A stretch of 64,000 bases of DNA. It comes from Gambelia wislizenii. Taxonomy: Eukaryota > Chordata > Lepidosauria > Squamata > Crotaphytidae. The position numbers were made by a program, and so were the translations under genes. The stretch lies in contig JAUMIR010000015.1 in assembly GCA_030847615.1 (NCBI GenBank), positions 2,807,501-2,871,500 on the forward strand, in the 5' to 3' direction. This document shows positions 41,345-50,919 of the stretch, piece after piece (within the stretch, counting starts at the first letter, position 1; each line of letters begins with the position of its first letter). The notes beneath the pieces are model-generated. The model saw only the letters and a program-made list of their open reading frames with translations. It was not told where the DNA came from and made no database searches.

Positions 41345-41932
41345 AGTGGACTTCATCTTATGGTGACCTCTTGCATGAAAGACTCCCAAAGGCCCCTCTG
41401 GTAATCCACCGCCCTGCTTTTTGCAAATGCAGGGCAGCAACGGGGCTTCCTTGACTGAGTCCACCTGCAACGCGGCCTCCCCTTTTCCTACCATTGCCAT
41501 TTTGCTGGGCATTGGTTTCAAGGATGGAGGACCATCGCCTACCCAAAATAGTACTCTAAGGTGAACTCGCCAGGGGTCAGCGCTCCAAAAAAGCGATAGA
41601 AGGACTCCCTGAAACAACATCTCAGGCTCAGCCAAATGGATCACCAACAACCGTCCGCCCTGGCCTCAATCGGGAGGCATGGAGACGCACTATCCACAAT
41701 GCTGCAGCCTTATTTGAGAACTCACACCGAACAAGTCTTGAAGAGAAACGAGAACGCAGAAAGAATCACAACCCAGAAACATCACCCAAGGAGACCTTCT
41801 GCTGTGCTTTTTGCAACCAGGCTTGTTTATCTCGGATTGGCCTTTTTAGTCATCAGCGCACTTGCAGAAAGCGCGGGATGAGTCCTTCCTGAATCTTCCT
41901 TTGCGAAGAAAAGCCAGAGAGAGAGGGGTGTC
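41345..41932 (+). mobile_element. LINE C-terminal fragment with zinc-finger end, plus strand
   Basis: Same element as 30195 in the other orientation, with 'accatcgcctacccaaaata', 'gaacaagtcttgaagagaaa' and 'ctgctgtgctttttgcaacc', ending in (GA)n at 41922-41930. Broken by frameshifts. Confidence 0.7.
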
Positions 41933-41934
41933 TT

Positions 41935-42300
41935 TTCTAGTGAGTCCTGTCTTCTCACGATATGGCCAAGGTACAACAGCCTCAGTATAGTCATCTTGGC
42001 TTCTAGGGAGAGTTCAGCCTTGCTTTGATCTCGGACCCGTTGATTTGTCTTTTTAGCCATCCACGGTATCCACAAACATCTCCTCCAGCACCACATTTCA
42101 AATGAGCTGATTTTCTTCTTATCATCTCTCTTCACTGTCCAGCTTTCACAACCATACATAGAGATCAGAAATGCGATGGCCTGGCTGATTTTGACTTTAG
42201 TATTCAAGTATCTTTTCTTTACATTTGAGGATCTGATCTAATTCCTTCATAGCTGCCCTTCCAAGACTTCTTTTGGTTTCTTGACTACAGTCTCCATTTT
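41935..42300 (-). mobile_element. RTE/BovB-like LINE fragment
   Basis: Minus strand reads YGCESWTVKRDDKKKISSFE and ELSLEAKMTILRLLYLGHIV, then RRQDSLEKT, typical of the BovB/RTE polymerase end. Frame disrupted. Confidence 0.7.
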
Positions 42301-42357
42301 GGGTGAGCCATGGTAGAGAAAAAAAATTAGTAATGTTGATGTTAAATAGCCTCTATT

Positions 42358-42510
42358 TGCAAATCCACACTACATCAATAATCCAGTTTGACACTGGATT
42401 ATTTGCCATTGCTCCTTCCTATGGAATCCTGGGATTTGTAGTTTGGTGAGGCACCAGCACTCTTTGGCACAGAAAGCTGAAGACCTTGTAAAACTACATG
42501 AATCTCTGCT
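42358..42510 (+). mobile_element. hAT-like MITE fragment ('ggaatcctgg' family)
   Basis: 'cacactacatcaataatcca', 'cctatggaatcctgggattt', 'ggcacagaaagctgaagacc'. The right end is missing. Confidence 0.6.
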
Positions 42511-42659
42511 CCTCTGAGAAGTGTTGTATCACTTGAGAACCCCCTTACTCTGTTCCTCTACCCAAATACTTCCTAATATCTTCAATAGCCTTGTGTGACT
42601 GCCTGAAACCTGAGTGTTTGCACAAATGCTGTTAAGATTAATTTCCAGTAAAGAACATT

Positions 42660-42969
42660 TACAGTTGTCCCTTCATATTTGCTGGGGTTTGGGTCCAGGA
42701 TCCCCCGTGGATACCAAAATCTGCGAATACTCAAGTCCCATGATATTCAATGGCATAGCAAAATGGTGTCCCTTATATAAGATGGCAAAATCACGGTTTG
42801 CTTTTTGGATGATTATTTTTTTAAGAATATTTTCAAGCCATGAATACTTAAATATAAGATGGCAAAATCAAGGCTTGCTTTTTGCATTTTATTTTTTAAA
42901 GAATATTTTCAAGCCATGAATACTTATCTGTGGATACCAAATCTGTGGATACGGATGGACAACTGTAAT
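42660..42969 (+). mobile_element. CAGTTGTCC MITE with internal duplication
   Basis: ACAGTTGTCCCTTCATATTT to GATGGACAACTGTAA. The segment from 'aagatggcaaaatca' through 'caagccatgaatactta' occurs twice (42779 and 42857), making this copy about 75 bp longer than its relatives. Confidence 0.75.
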
Positions 42970-43236
42970 AGTATGTTCTGGCTTCAAGTCTCCTCCATTA
43001 CTAATGGTATAAATGGATCAAAAGATCCTGCTGTTACCTGGCTTCTCACTGCCATATTTGAGCTAATTAAATATTTCCCAAATTAAGATTCAGACACAAT
43101 TTGGGTAACACATACCGTATATGCTCACGTATGTATCTGAGGAAGTAAACCAAGTCTACAAAACCTGATGCTACAATTTCTTTATCTCTATTAGTCTCAA
43201 AGGTGCTAAAGATCCCTTTGCTTACAAGTCTATATG

Positions 43237-44200
43237 GTACAGGCTGAGTCTCCCTTATTCAGAATTCTGAAATATTCCAAAATCTGTAACATTTTTGAGT
43301 GCCTACATGACAGGGCATTTTACGCATTTACTCACGGTTCAGTGCTTTGATTGTGTAGCGCAAGGGGTTGGACTAGATGGCCCTTGTGGTTTCTTGCAAC
43401 TCTATGACTTTATAATTCTATGAATGTACTCAAACTTTGTTTCATGCACAACATTATTAAAAATATTGTGTATAAAATGACCTTCAGGCTATGTGTATAA
43501 GGTGTATATGAAACAGACATGAATTTGGTGTTTAGACTTGGATCCCATCTCCAAGACATCTTGGGCCCATCTACACAAGGGGAAAAAAATCCCAAATACC
43601 TCGTAGTATTGGCATCTTGCAACAGCCACGACATGTCCAAACAGTTTTTCTGGCCTCGGAAGCCCCCATAAGCCTTGTATTCCTGATGGCGGCTGTGAGC
43701 AATTTACTCATGTTAGTTTTTCACCACCACTGGGATTTTTTAAAAGTCATTCCAAGGTGTGCTGGTGTGGTAGAGCGACTCTCCAAAGCAAAATGGAAAA
43801 TACTGATCCTTTTTATCACCTTAGCAAGTGATCGCTAAAGCGAAAATCCAACATGGCGACAGCAGGCATCATCTTCCTTAGCAAGCCCCACCCCCGCTCT
43901 CACCCAGCCAATCAGCTTTGTGCTTCCCTTCAAGTTTTTTATTGTTCCATAGTCCAAATGAGCAAAAATGCACACCCAACTTGCAATTTGTGAACAAGTA
44001 CAGGGAAATCTGTGAAGGCTTTTACCCCATTGTTTTTGCTGTTTTGGGTCCCCAATCCTTCCAAATAATGTGGATTGGTGCTGGATCCTGTTTAGACTGG
44101 TAGGTTCCCGAGCGAATTCCATAAGGGGTATTTTCACCATTTAGACAGGCCCCTTGTTATGTATATGCAAGTATTAAAAAAATATATTAAAAACTGAAAT
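43237..44200. mobile_element. Tigger-like element, interrupted by a CR1 tail and by copy B of the TIR element
   Basis: Left end ACAGGCTGAGTCTCCCTTAT; interior 'gaccttcaggctatgtgtat'. A CR1 tail sits at about 43340-43428 and a 590-bp element at 43563-44152. Sequence resumes 'atgtatatgcaagtatt', as in the copy at 11304. The right terminus is not clear. Confidence 0.65.
43563..44152 (+). mobile_element. Copy B of the ~600-bp TIR element, with target duplication
   Basis: Ends GGGCCCATCTACACAAGG and CCATTTAGACAGGCCC are inverted. It splits a Tigger-like element, which fixes the borders; CTT flanks both sides (43560-43562, 44153-44155). Contains CCAACATGGCGAC, CCCCACCCCCGC and CAGCCAATCAGC. The GGGCC terminus and 3-bp duplication suggest a PIF/Harbinger-like element; this is inference. 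Confidence 0.7.
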
Positions 44201-44209
44201 ATGGAACTG

Positions 44210-44365
44210 ATCTGAACTGGTTGTTTCATTTCACATATGCATATTTGTTAGTTTTGAATAAAAAGTTTGTTGAAACATGTCGAACTGCGCTTCTCCTTTG
44301 CAGTATGAGAGAACCTCTCCTGTGTTATTTCCAGTTCTGGTACCAAATTTTCCATCAAAGGAGTG
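44210..44365 (+). repeat. Unclassified repeat, partner of 34172-34330
   Basis: 'ctggttgtttcatttcacat', 'ttgaaacatgtcgaactgcg', 'ttctggtaccaaattt'. Confidence 0.55.
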
Positions 44366-44721
44366 GCGTTCAGGAACACATCCGTGGCTTCATGCACTCA
44401 GGGACCCGTGCATTAATATTGCGTGTCTGCTTCTGCACGGTGACTTCCAGAACTTGGAATTCAGGTCTGCTTTTTTTACGCTCCATGTGCCCTCCCTTCC
44501 TCTTTGAAGATAAAAAGAAAAATTTATTTAATTGAAATGAAAGCCCCCTCCAGGCCAGGCCTTCTGGGTCTGTAGAGCACGTGAAAAGAAGCCATGTGAG
44601 AAGACAGAGAGGGCTGGATTCTCTTAAACCAGACGGAAATACTGACTTATTTACAAGCTGGCAGGGGATGAACACACAGGCATTTGGGAAGCTAGGTATA
44701 GGGTGGCTTTTTTTTTTTAAG

Positions 44722-44824
44722 GCAGCTTTGGTGCAGCTGAGTTGCTGGACTGCAACATCCAGAATCCCCCACATAGATGTTGCAGTCCAACAACTCTGCA
44801 ACAGGCCAGATTGCACCAAAGCTG
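44722..44824. repeat. 103-bp palindromic element
   Basis: Arms GCAGCTTTGGTGCA/TGCACCAAAGCTGC at the ends and GGACTGCAACATC/GATGTTGCAGTCC inside. Probably a small MITE; the target duplication is unclear. Confidence 0.7.
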
Positions 44825-45348
44825 CTCTAAAGATAGCTGTTTTTGCCTCTCCAGTGCCTTCCAGAAGTCCCGGCCAGCATGCCTAGTGGTCAGGGACGTT
44901 GGCAGTTGGAAGTCTGAACTCCTTCCCTTTCTACCATGAAGGCTCTTGAGGACTGAGACCTGTTGGAGGCAGTGGGGTGGGTGGGAATAAATCCCAGGTT
45001 CCCTCCAGCCATCCAACAAGTCCCAGCGGCCCCTGAAGCCAGCAGAGCTAGGAATGCTGGGAGTTGCAATTCAACCACCTCTGGAAGGTTGCTGGAACAT
45101 CATTTCTACTCACACAAAGAGGGGAGGACATAACACATACACACCCCTTTCAGCTGTAAATGTTTGGCCTCTTGCATTGTGTCTGAAATGCTGCTTCTCT
45201 GTAAAATCCTCAGGTTTCCCCTTTGTTACAGTGAGTTGTGTTTATCTAGTAGGCACCAGCCATCAATGCTCATACAACGAAGCACCTTCTTGCCCTCTTA
45301 TCACCTGCAGCGCGGATCCTTTTTAGTCTCCGGATATGTTACACCCAT

Positions 45349-45354
<6 letters not shown>

Positions 45355-45379
<25 letters not shown>

Positions 45380-45700
45380 GGCTTTTCTTCGCAAACGAAG
45401 ATTCAGGAAGGACTCATCCCGCGCTTTCTGCAAGCGCACTGATGACTAAAAAGGCCAATCTGAGATAAACAAGTCCGGTTGCAGAAAGCACAGCAGAAGG
45501 TCTCCTTGGGTGATGTTTCCAGGTTGTGATTCTTTCTGCGTTGTCGTTTCTCTTCAAGACTTGTTCGGTGTGAGTTCTCAAATAAGACTGCAGCATTGTG
45601 GATAGCGCGTCTCCGTGTCTCCCGATGTTTGGCCGAGTCTGAGATGTTGTTTCAGGGAGTCCTTGTATCGCTTTTTTGGAGCGCCCCTCTTATGCTGTTC
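45355..45700 (-). mobile_element. LINE C-terminal fragment with zinc-finger end
   Basis: (CT)n tract at 45350-45378, then the reverse of the CCAFCN-type end; a 60-residue frame remains (45414-45596). Same element as 30195. Confidence 0.7.
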
Positions 45701-45943
45701 AGAGCCTTTTCTATTGGACTACAACCCCCAGAAGCCTCTATACAGGGGTGGGGATACTGCACCCCTCCTTCCAGATGTGCGTGGACTGAAACTCAGATAA
45801 TTTTTGGGTGGCTTAGGTAGCTGATGGGAGTTGCAGTCCAATCACATTAGGAAGGATGCTCTACTCTTTCCTGGAACCCCTCCACTGGATGGGGGATTCT
45901 GGGAGTTCTAGCTCTAGACAAGAGGCTGGGGGTGTAGATGCAG

Positions 45944-46085
45944 ATTGGGTGGCAGGAGTGGATTGTGAGGTGGAGAGGGAATTTGCATGAGGGTCGTGAT
46001 TGGCTGAGGGAGGGAGATGATTGGTTGGGTGTGTTTCCTAAGCGGCCAATCATCACCCTGGGAAAGGAAACATACCCAAGCCTTA
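45944..46085 (+). repeat. Repeat with CCAAT/ATTGG boxes, copy 2, beside the MTMR11-like promoter
   Basis: 'gggtggcaggagtggattgt', GTGATTGGCTGAGG, GATGATTGGTTGG, GCGGCCAATCATC, 'aacatacccaag'. Lies about 1.2 kb before the first-exon ATG and at the edge of the GC-rich block. Confidence 0.7.
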
Positions 46086-46089
46086 GACA

Positions 46090-46803
46090 GACAGATAGAA
46101 GGGGAGACTGCAACCTCCTCGGGGCAGACCACTGCCCAGCTAGAGCCTGCCAAGGGGAAAGGCGGGCGGGGGGGGCGCTGTTGAGGGATCCCCCTAAAAA
46201 CCCCCAAAACTCTCTCCCAAAGAGAGACGGGGGGCGGCAGGGAGGGCAGCCTCCGCCTTTAAAGGCGGCCTCCTGGGCCACGTGAGGTCGGTGTCTTTGC
46301 AGCCCCAGGCAGCCAGGCGGGCCCTCCTGCAGCTGCCTCCGCCTCCCCGGGGGCCGGAGGGGGGCCGGGTGTCCCTTTCCCTGCGGCTGGGGCTGAGCAG
46401 CCAAGTGGCCCAGAGAAAGCGAGGCCAGGGGGAGGGAAGGCAGGAGGAGGAGGAGAAGGCGAGGGGCTCCCGAAGGAAGGCAGCCCCCAGGACGCGCCAG
46501 GGAGCGCATTGCAGCTTCAGCGCCCAGCTCTCCTCCTCCTCCTACCTCTCCAAAGCCTCCTTCCTTCCCTCTCAAGCTCTCCTTCCTCCTAACTTTCCCT
46601 TCCCTCCCTCCTTCCCTCCTCTCCTCCTTTCCCTTCCTCTCTCCTCCCTCCCGTCTTGGAGGGCCGCCTTTCTCCACTGACCATTCCATCCCTTTGCGCC
46701 CTCCCTCCTCTTCCTCCTCTTTCTCCTTCCCTCCCTCTCTGCATCCAAGCCAGCCCCTTTCCTTCTCACCTTGCACCAAAACAGACCTCATCTTTCTCTT
46801 TTT

Positions 46804-46841
<38 letters not shown>

Positions 46842-47267
46842 AAGAAACTCTGGGCATCTTTGCGCACAGGAAAAGAAAGAGGAGCAACCTCTCTGCATCA
46901 GTCCCAGCATCTCTCCTTTCTCCCCACCACCCCCTGGCTTTTGAAATTTGTACCCAGCACTCCCTCCTCCTCCTCTTCTTCTTTCTCCTTCTTTCCTTCC
47001 CTCCTTTTCTGCATCCAAACCAGCCCCTTTCCTTCTCACCTTGCACCAAAACAAGCCTCATCTTTCTCTTTTTGGAAACACACACAGAAGAAACTCTGGG
47101 CACCTTTGCGCACAGGAAAAGAAAAAGGAGCAACCTCTCTGCATCGCTCCAGCTTCTCTTCTCTCCCCCCTGGCTTCTGAAATTTGGACCCAGCACTCTT
47201 TCCTTCCTTCCAAGCCTTTCCCACATTCCTCCCTTTTTAAAATTTTTATGGGGCGCGCAGAGGCATC
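46090..47267 (+). promoter_or_regulatory. GC-rich promoter-like block and leader of the MTMR11-like gene
   Basis: 46140-46530 is G+C-rich with many CpG, unlike the surrounding repeats. A CCAAT at 46046-46050 and inverted CCAAT boxes lie just upstream. 46540-47230 is a C/T-rich leader with a CA run (about 46807-46840) and a 270-bp tandem duplication. The first-exon ATG at 47268 follows. No TATA box is evident; a CpG-island promoter is inferred. Confidence 0.55.
46706..47220 (+). repeat. 270-bp tandem duplication in the leader
   Basis: 'gcatccaagccagccccttt' at 46741 recurs as 'gcatccaaaccagccccttt' at 47011, followed in both by 'cctcatctttctctttttg', 'agaagaaactctgggca' and 'gaggagcaacctctctgc'. 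Only the first unit has an expanded CA run. Confidence 0.85.
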
Positions 47268-47324
47268 ATGCTGTCCATCTCCAAGAACTCGTTCAAAATC
47301 AAGCAACCCTCCCCGGATCCAGGG
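47268..47324 (+). CDS. MTMR11: MTMR11-like gene, first coding exon
   Basis: Nineteen codons (MLSISKNSFKIKQPSPDPG) ending at a perfect donor GGG/GTAAGT, phase 0. Myotubularin-related MTMR10/11/12 proteins begin with a short exon bearing a similar Ser-Phe motif before the PH-GRAM domain. MTMR11 is thought to be a catalytically dead phosphoinositide-phosphatase relative. The gene follows OTUD7B in the same orientation, as MTMR11 does in human 1q21; MTMR10 pairs with OTUD7A on 15q13 in the same way. The assignment rests on synteny, splice phase and the second exon, since the peptide alone is too short. It could be an unrelated short exon. Confidence 0.65.
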
Positions 47325-48270
47325 GTAAGTTTTCCACCTAAGAAGGTGGGGATCTATTGGGACCCCTTGGGATGTGGGTTGTGTATGCCTTGGATTTTTT
47401 TATTTAATGTGGAAGGAGGGGAAAGGGGAATGGTTACCCCCTTTTTTTGGCATCGCTTCTTTGCACCCCCATTGCGGGTTAGGAAGAGGCAGAATGGAGT
47501 GTTGCAGCGAGAGGGACAACAAGGTGCCCCAGGTCTGGGGGTTAGGAATTTGGGGGGGGATTAGGAATTTTTTTAAATGATATAAAACCATTCTACAAAA
47601 TAATACACCTGACCGCAAAAGGCCATAACAATAATGCAACTCCTCCATCTCTTTACTTACTAATACAAAATTAAAACTACCTATCCTAACATGAATACGT
47701 TTTTCCTCTTAATTTAAATGCACTCTTTTTCCTTATCCAATAAACATTATATTTAAATTTTTATACTAAAATTAGAACTTCCACATTACAATTATTACAC
47801 ATTTGGAAAAGAAAAAAATAATACAAAAATAATTATAAAATATTTATTTAAAGACATCCCTTAAGTTATCGCTGGGGTTGTCTCATTAAACCACTCATTA
47901 AAAACTTTCTCCAATGATGGTTTGGGAATTTTTTTCTTTTTCAGTCAAAGCTAAATTTTCAATTACATTTTTAACACAATAAGCAGTGCTCTTCACATCC
48001 ATCACATTCCCCAGGTCTGGGGAAATGGAAAAGCCGACTCATTGACCAAGGGCTTTGCAGGATCTGGCTTGCTTCCGTGGCTCTCCCTGGTTGCCTGGAA
48101 TCAACCTCTGGTACCCTGGTTTTCCAGAGCCACAAAGCACATGGTCTCCCTGCAGTGAAGACCCCCCGCACTGCGCTCTTTAACTCTCTCCAGGTAGTGA
48201 AGAAGACCTTGAAGTGTACCTTCTGGGACCCTCACCACCATCTCCAGCCCTCAATCGCTTCCCTAGGGTC
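47325..48270 (+). other. MTMR11-like intron 1, first part
   Basis: 47330-47560 unique, GC-moderate; 47570-47960 strongly AT-rich without a clear repeat; 48000-48270 unassigned. Confidence 0.4.
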
Positions 48271-48276
48271 ATGTTT

Positions 48277-48700
48277 GAAAGCCGGTGCGGTGTAATGGTT
48301 TAAGGGTTGGGTTGGGGTCCAGGACAGCAGGGTTTGAATCTCCCCATGGCCATTGGAAGCCCACTAGCTGACCATGGGCAAGTCACACTCTCTCAACCTC
48401 AGAGGAAGGCAAGGGCAAACCCCCTCTGAAGATATCTCGCTTCCTCGCTTATGATAAAGGTCACCATATTGGAGCCAGTGTGGTGTAATGGTTCAAGTGT
48501 TGAATTAGGACTTGGGGAGGAGTGGGTCTGAATGCCAGCTCCACCATGGAACCCTGCTGGGTAGCTTTGGTAAGTCATACTCTCTCAGCCTCAGTAGAAG
48601 GCAATGGCTAACCTCCTCAGAAGAATTTGGGCCTAGAAAATCCTGTGATCTTAGTGTTGCTGTAAGTCTGAAATGACTTCAAGACACACAATCACAGGCA
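48277..48700 (+). mobile_element. Two tRNA-derived SINEs in tandem
   Basis: Heads 'cggtgcggtgtaatggttta' (48283) and 'ccagtgtggtgtaatggttc' (48476), same orientation; the second ends 'tgaaatgacttcaagacaca'. Confidence 0.8.
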
Positions 48701-48711
48701 TAGTCATGTTT

Positions 48712-48940
48712 AACAAACTAAATACCCTGAAGGCACCAGATGCCATCTTCGAATCTATGCAGGGTCAGGCCTGGTTAGTATTTGAATGGGAGACTGCCAA
48801 CAAACCTCAGGTGCTGTGGGTTCTATTTCAGAGGTAGGGACTGGCAAAGCCATCTCTTGAGGATTCCTTGCCTAAGAAAACTCTATGAAATTCATGGGGT
48901 CGCCATAAGTCGACAGGTAACTTGAAGGCATGTACACACA
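48712..48940 (+). mobile_element. 5S rRNA-derived SINE
   Basis: The head has ATGCAGGGTCAGGCCTGGTT, AGTATTTGAATGGGAGAC and CAGGTGCTGTGGGTT, which follow the 5S rRNA internal control region in order. The tail is 'cataagtcgacaggtaactt'. The head is not a functional 5S gene, since its 5' half is degraded. Confidence 0.8.
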
Positions 48941-49420
48941 GACAATCTGACCTTAGTCCTTTTTCCCCAAATGCTGCAGGCTAGAACTTCCAGAGGATGG
49001 GGAAAGGTGCCTTTTTGGACTGCCATTCCCAGAATAGCTGGCTGGAAGATTCTGGGTGTGGCAATCCAAAAAGAAGAATCTCCCCCAATCCCAGAAGGAC
49101 TGCCAAGGAATCCAAGGTGCAGTAGGCTCTGTTTCAGAGGGAGGAACCGGCAAAACCACCTGTGAATACTGTATTTGTTGCCTAAGAAAACCGTATGGAA
49201 TTCATAAGTCAGCAGGATTCTGGGAGTGGCAGTCCAAAAAGAAGGCTCTTCCCCAAGCCCAGAAGGACTGCCAAGGAATTCTGGATGCTTTAGGCTCTAT
49301 TTCAGAGGGAGGAACTGACAAAACCACCTCTGAGGATTCCTTGCCTCATAAAACCCTATGGAATTCATAGTCTTGCCATAAGCGACTTGAAGGCGCACGC
49401 ACAGTCATGTTTTGCAGCAG
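48941..49420 (+). repeat. 167-bp tandem duplication of SINE-associated sequence
   Basis: Units start at 49048 and 49215 with 'gattctggg'; both contain 'cagaaggactgccaaggaat', 'tttcagagggaggaac' and 'ggaattcata'. 48950-49020 also matches 6720-6790. Confidence 0.75.
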
Positions 49421-49744
49421 AATTTGCACACAGAACTAGACTGTCAGGAGCCACCTTAAGGGGAGTAAACAGTCTTCCTAAGTTTCATTTACCTGCCATC
49501 TGCTTTAAAAAAAATTGATGAAAAAACAGCTGCAAGGAAAAATTAGCCCAACCAATTAATTGCATTTATATCGGTTACAGTTTTAATTTGATTTAATTTA
49601 TTTGCAAGCATGTTAGGTAGCCATAGAGGGTAGTCATAATAAACCTTCAGTTTCACAAATATTTTCTGGTTCTGAATATTTGTGGGTTGTGGTTAAGCTG
49701 GAATTTTTGCTGGACTCAGGAAACTCTCCCAGATTTTAAAAAAC

Positions 49745-49945
49745 TGCATCTACACTATACAAATAATCCAGTTTGAAACTGGATTATTTGCACCTTTCTG
49801 TGGAATCCTGGGATTTGTGGTTCTCTTAGAAGGCTAAAGACCCTGTAAAACTACACGTCCCAGGATTCCATAGGAAGGAGCCATGGCAAATACAGTAATT
49901 CAACTTCAAATTGGATTGATTATTTGTGTAGTGTAGAGGCATATG
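49745..49945. mobile_element. hAT-like MITE ('ggaatcctgg' family), both ends present
   Basis: Inverted ends CTACACTATACAAATAATCC and GATTATTTGTGTAGTGTAGA, with the inner pair 'gtggaatcctgggatttgtg' and 'cgtcccaggattccata'. Most complete copy. Confidence 0.7.
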
Positions 49946-50141
49946 TCCCTGAGAAGGTGATGGGAAAGAGAGAAGAGCTTCCCCAGCAGAACTCAAAACA
50001 TGGGCAGATTGTTATGGGATGATACGATCCTTCAAATAATCTAGATCTGTGCTGTGTAGGGCTTGATAGGTCATAACCAGCACCATGTCTCATGTAAGCT
50101 GCTGGCTGGTGAAGGCATCCATGAAATGCGCGAGGGGGTGA

Positions 50142-50919
50142 GGTTGTCCCAAAAGTGAAAAAACTCACAGAATGCGAGGAGAATCCTACCTGTCCTAATG
50201 GCATTCTGCCTGATTTTGCCATATTGTGAAGGAGGGGCCCCGCAAAACCAGTGAAAACCTCGCCAGAAAAGCCTCTGCAACTTTTCCCGTCTTTTAAAAA
50301 AAAAAAAAATGTGAAGGTGCGCATTTCCACTCGATAGGACAAGCAAATTGATCTGATTCGTTTTGCCCAAATGAGAGGAAGCGCAAACCTGCTTGGCCAG
50401 ACAAGCGCAGGGGGCGGCGCTGGGTTACAGGGCAAGCGCCTGCTACCACCATGTTGGAGTGATTGCTAAGGCAATAAAACAGGGGATTTGTGTAAATTTT
50501 CTCTCTTTTTTTCGGAGAGGTGAAATATCACTTGTGTGCCACCGTAGAAATAGAGTTGTTTTTTTAAAAATAGTTTGGCGGCGGCAGATTTAAAAATGGG
50601 AGTAATCCACTGGCAGCCACCATCTTGGTTACAGGCATGTGAAGTTTATGGGGGACATAAAACCATTAAGACAGGTCCCTTCATATTCCCTGGGGTTTGG
50701 TTCCAGGACCCCCGTGGATCCGTGAATACTCAAGTCCCATTATATGCAATGGCATAGCAAAATGGTGTCCCTTCTATAAGATGGCAAAATCAAGGTTTGC
50801 TTTTTGGATTATTATTTTTTAAAGAATAGTTTCAAGCTCTGAATACTCAGATCCGTGGATACAGAGGGACACTGTACTGTGGAACAATGTGTTTTTTCCC
50901 CCTCGGTATAGACAAGCCC
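50142..50919 (-). mobile_element. Copy D of the ~600-bp TIR element, interrupted by a MITE
   Basis: Reverse orientation: left 'ggttgtcccaaaagtg', right CTCGGTATAGACAAGCCC. Contains GCAGGGGGCGGCGC, CACCATGTTGGAGTG and GCCACCATCTTGG. A CAGTTGTCC MITE lies inside (about 50668-50878). Confidence 0.65.
50668..50878 (+). mobile_element. CAGTTGTCC MITE, nested
   Basis: 'gtcccttcatattccctggg' to 'atacagagggacactgta'. Confidence 0.7.

Noticed and set aside
45847..47226. 459-codon open frame on the minus strand
   Set aside because: Low-complexity Lys/Glu/Gly-rich translation of a C/T-rich leader, a CA run and a tandem duplication; no domain, and it opposes the GC-rich promoter of the MTMR11-like gene.
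48722..48810. A functional 5S rRNA gene
   Set aside because: Only the internal control region is recognisable; the 5' part is degraded and it is joined to a SINE tail.
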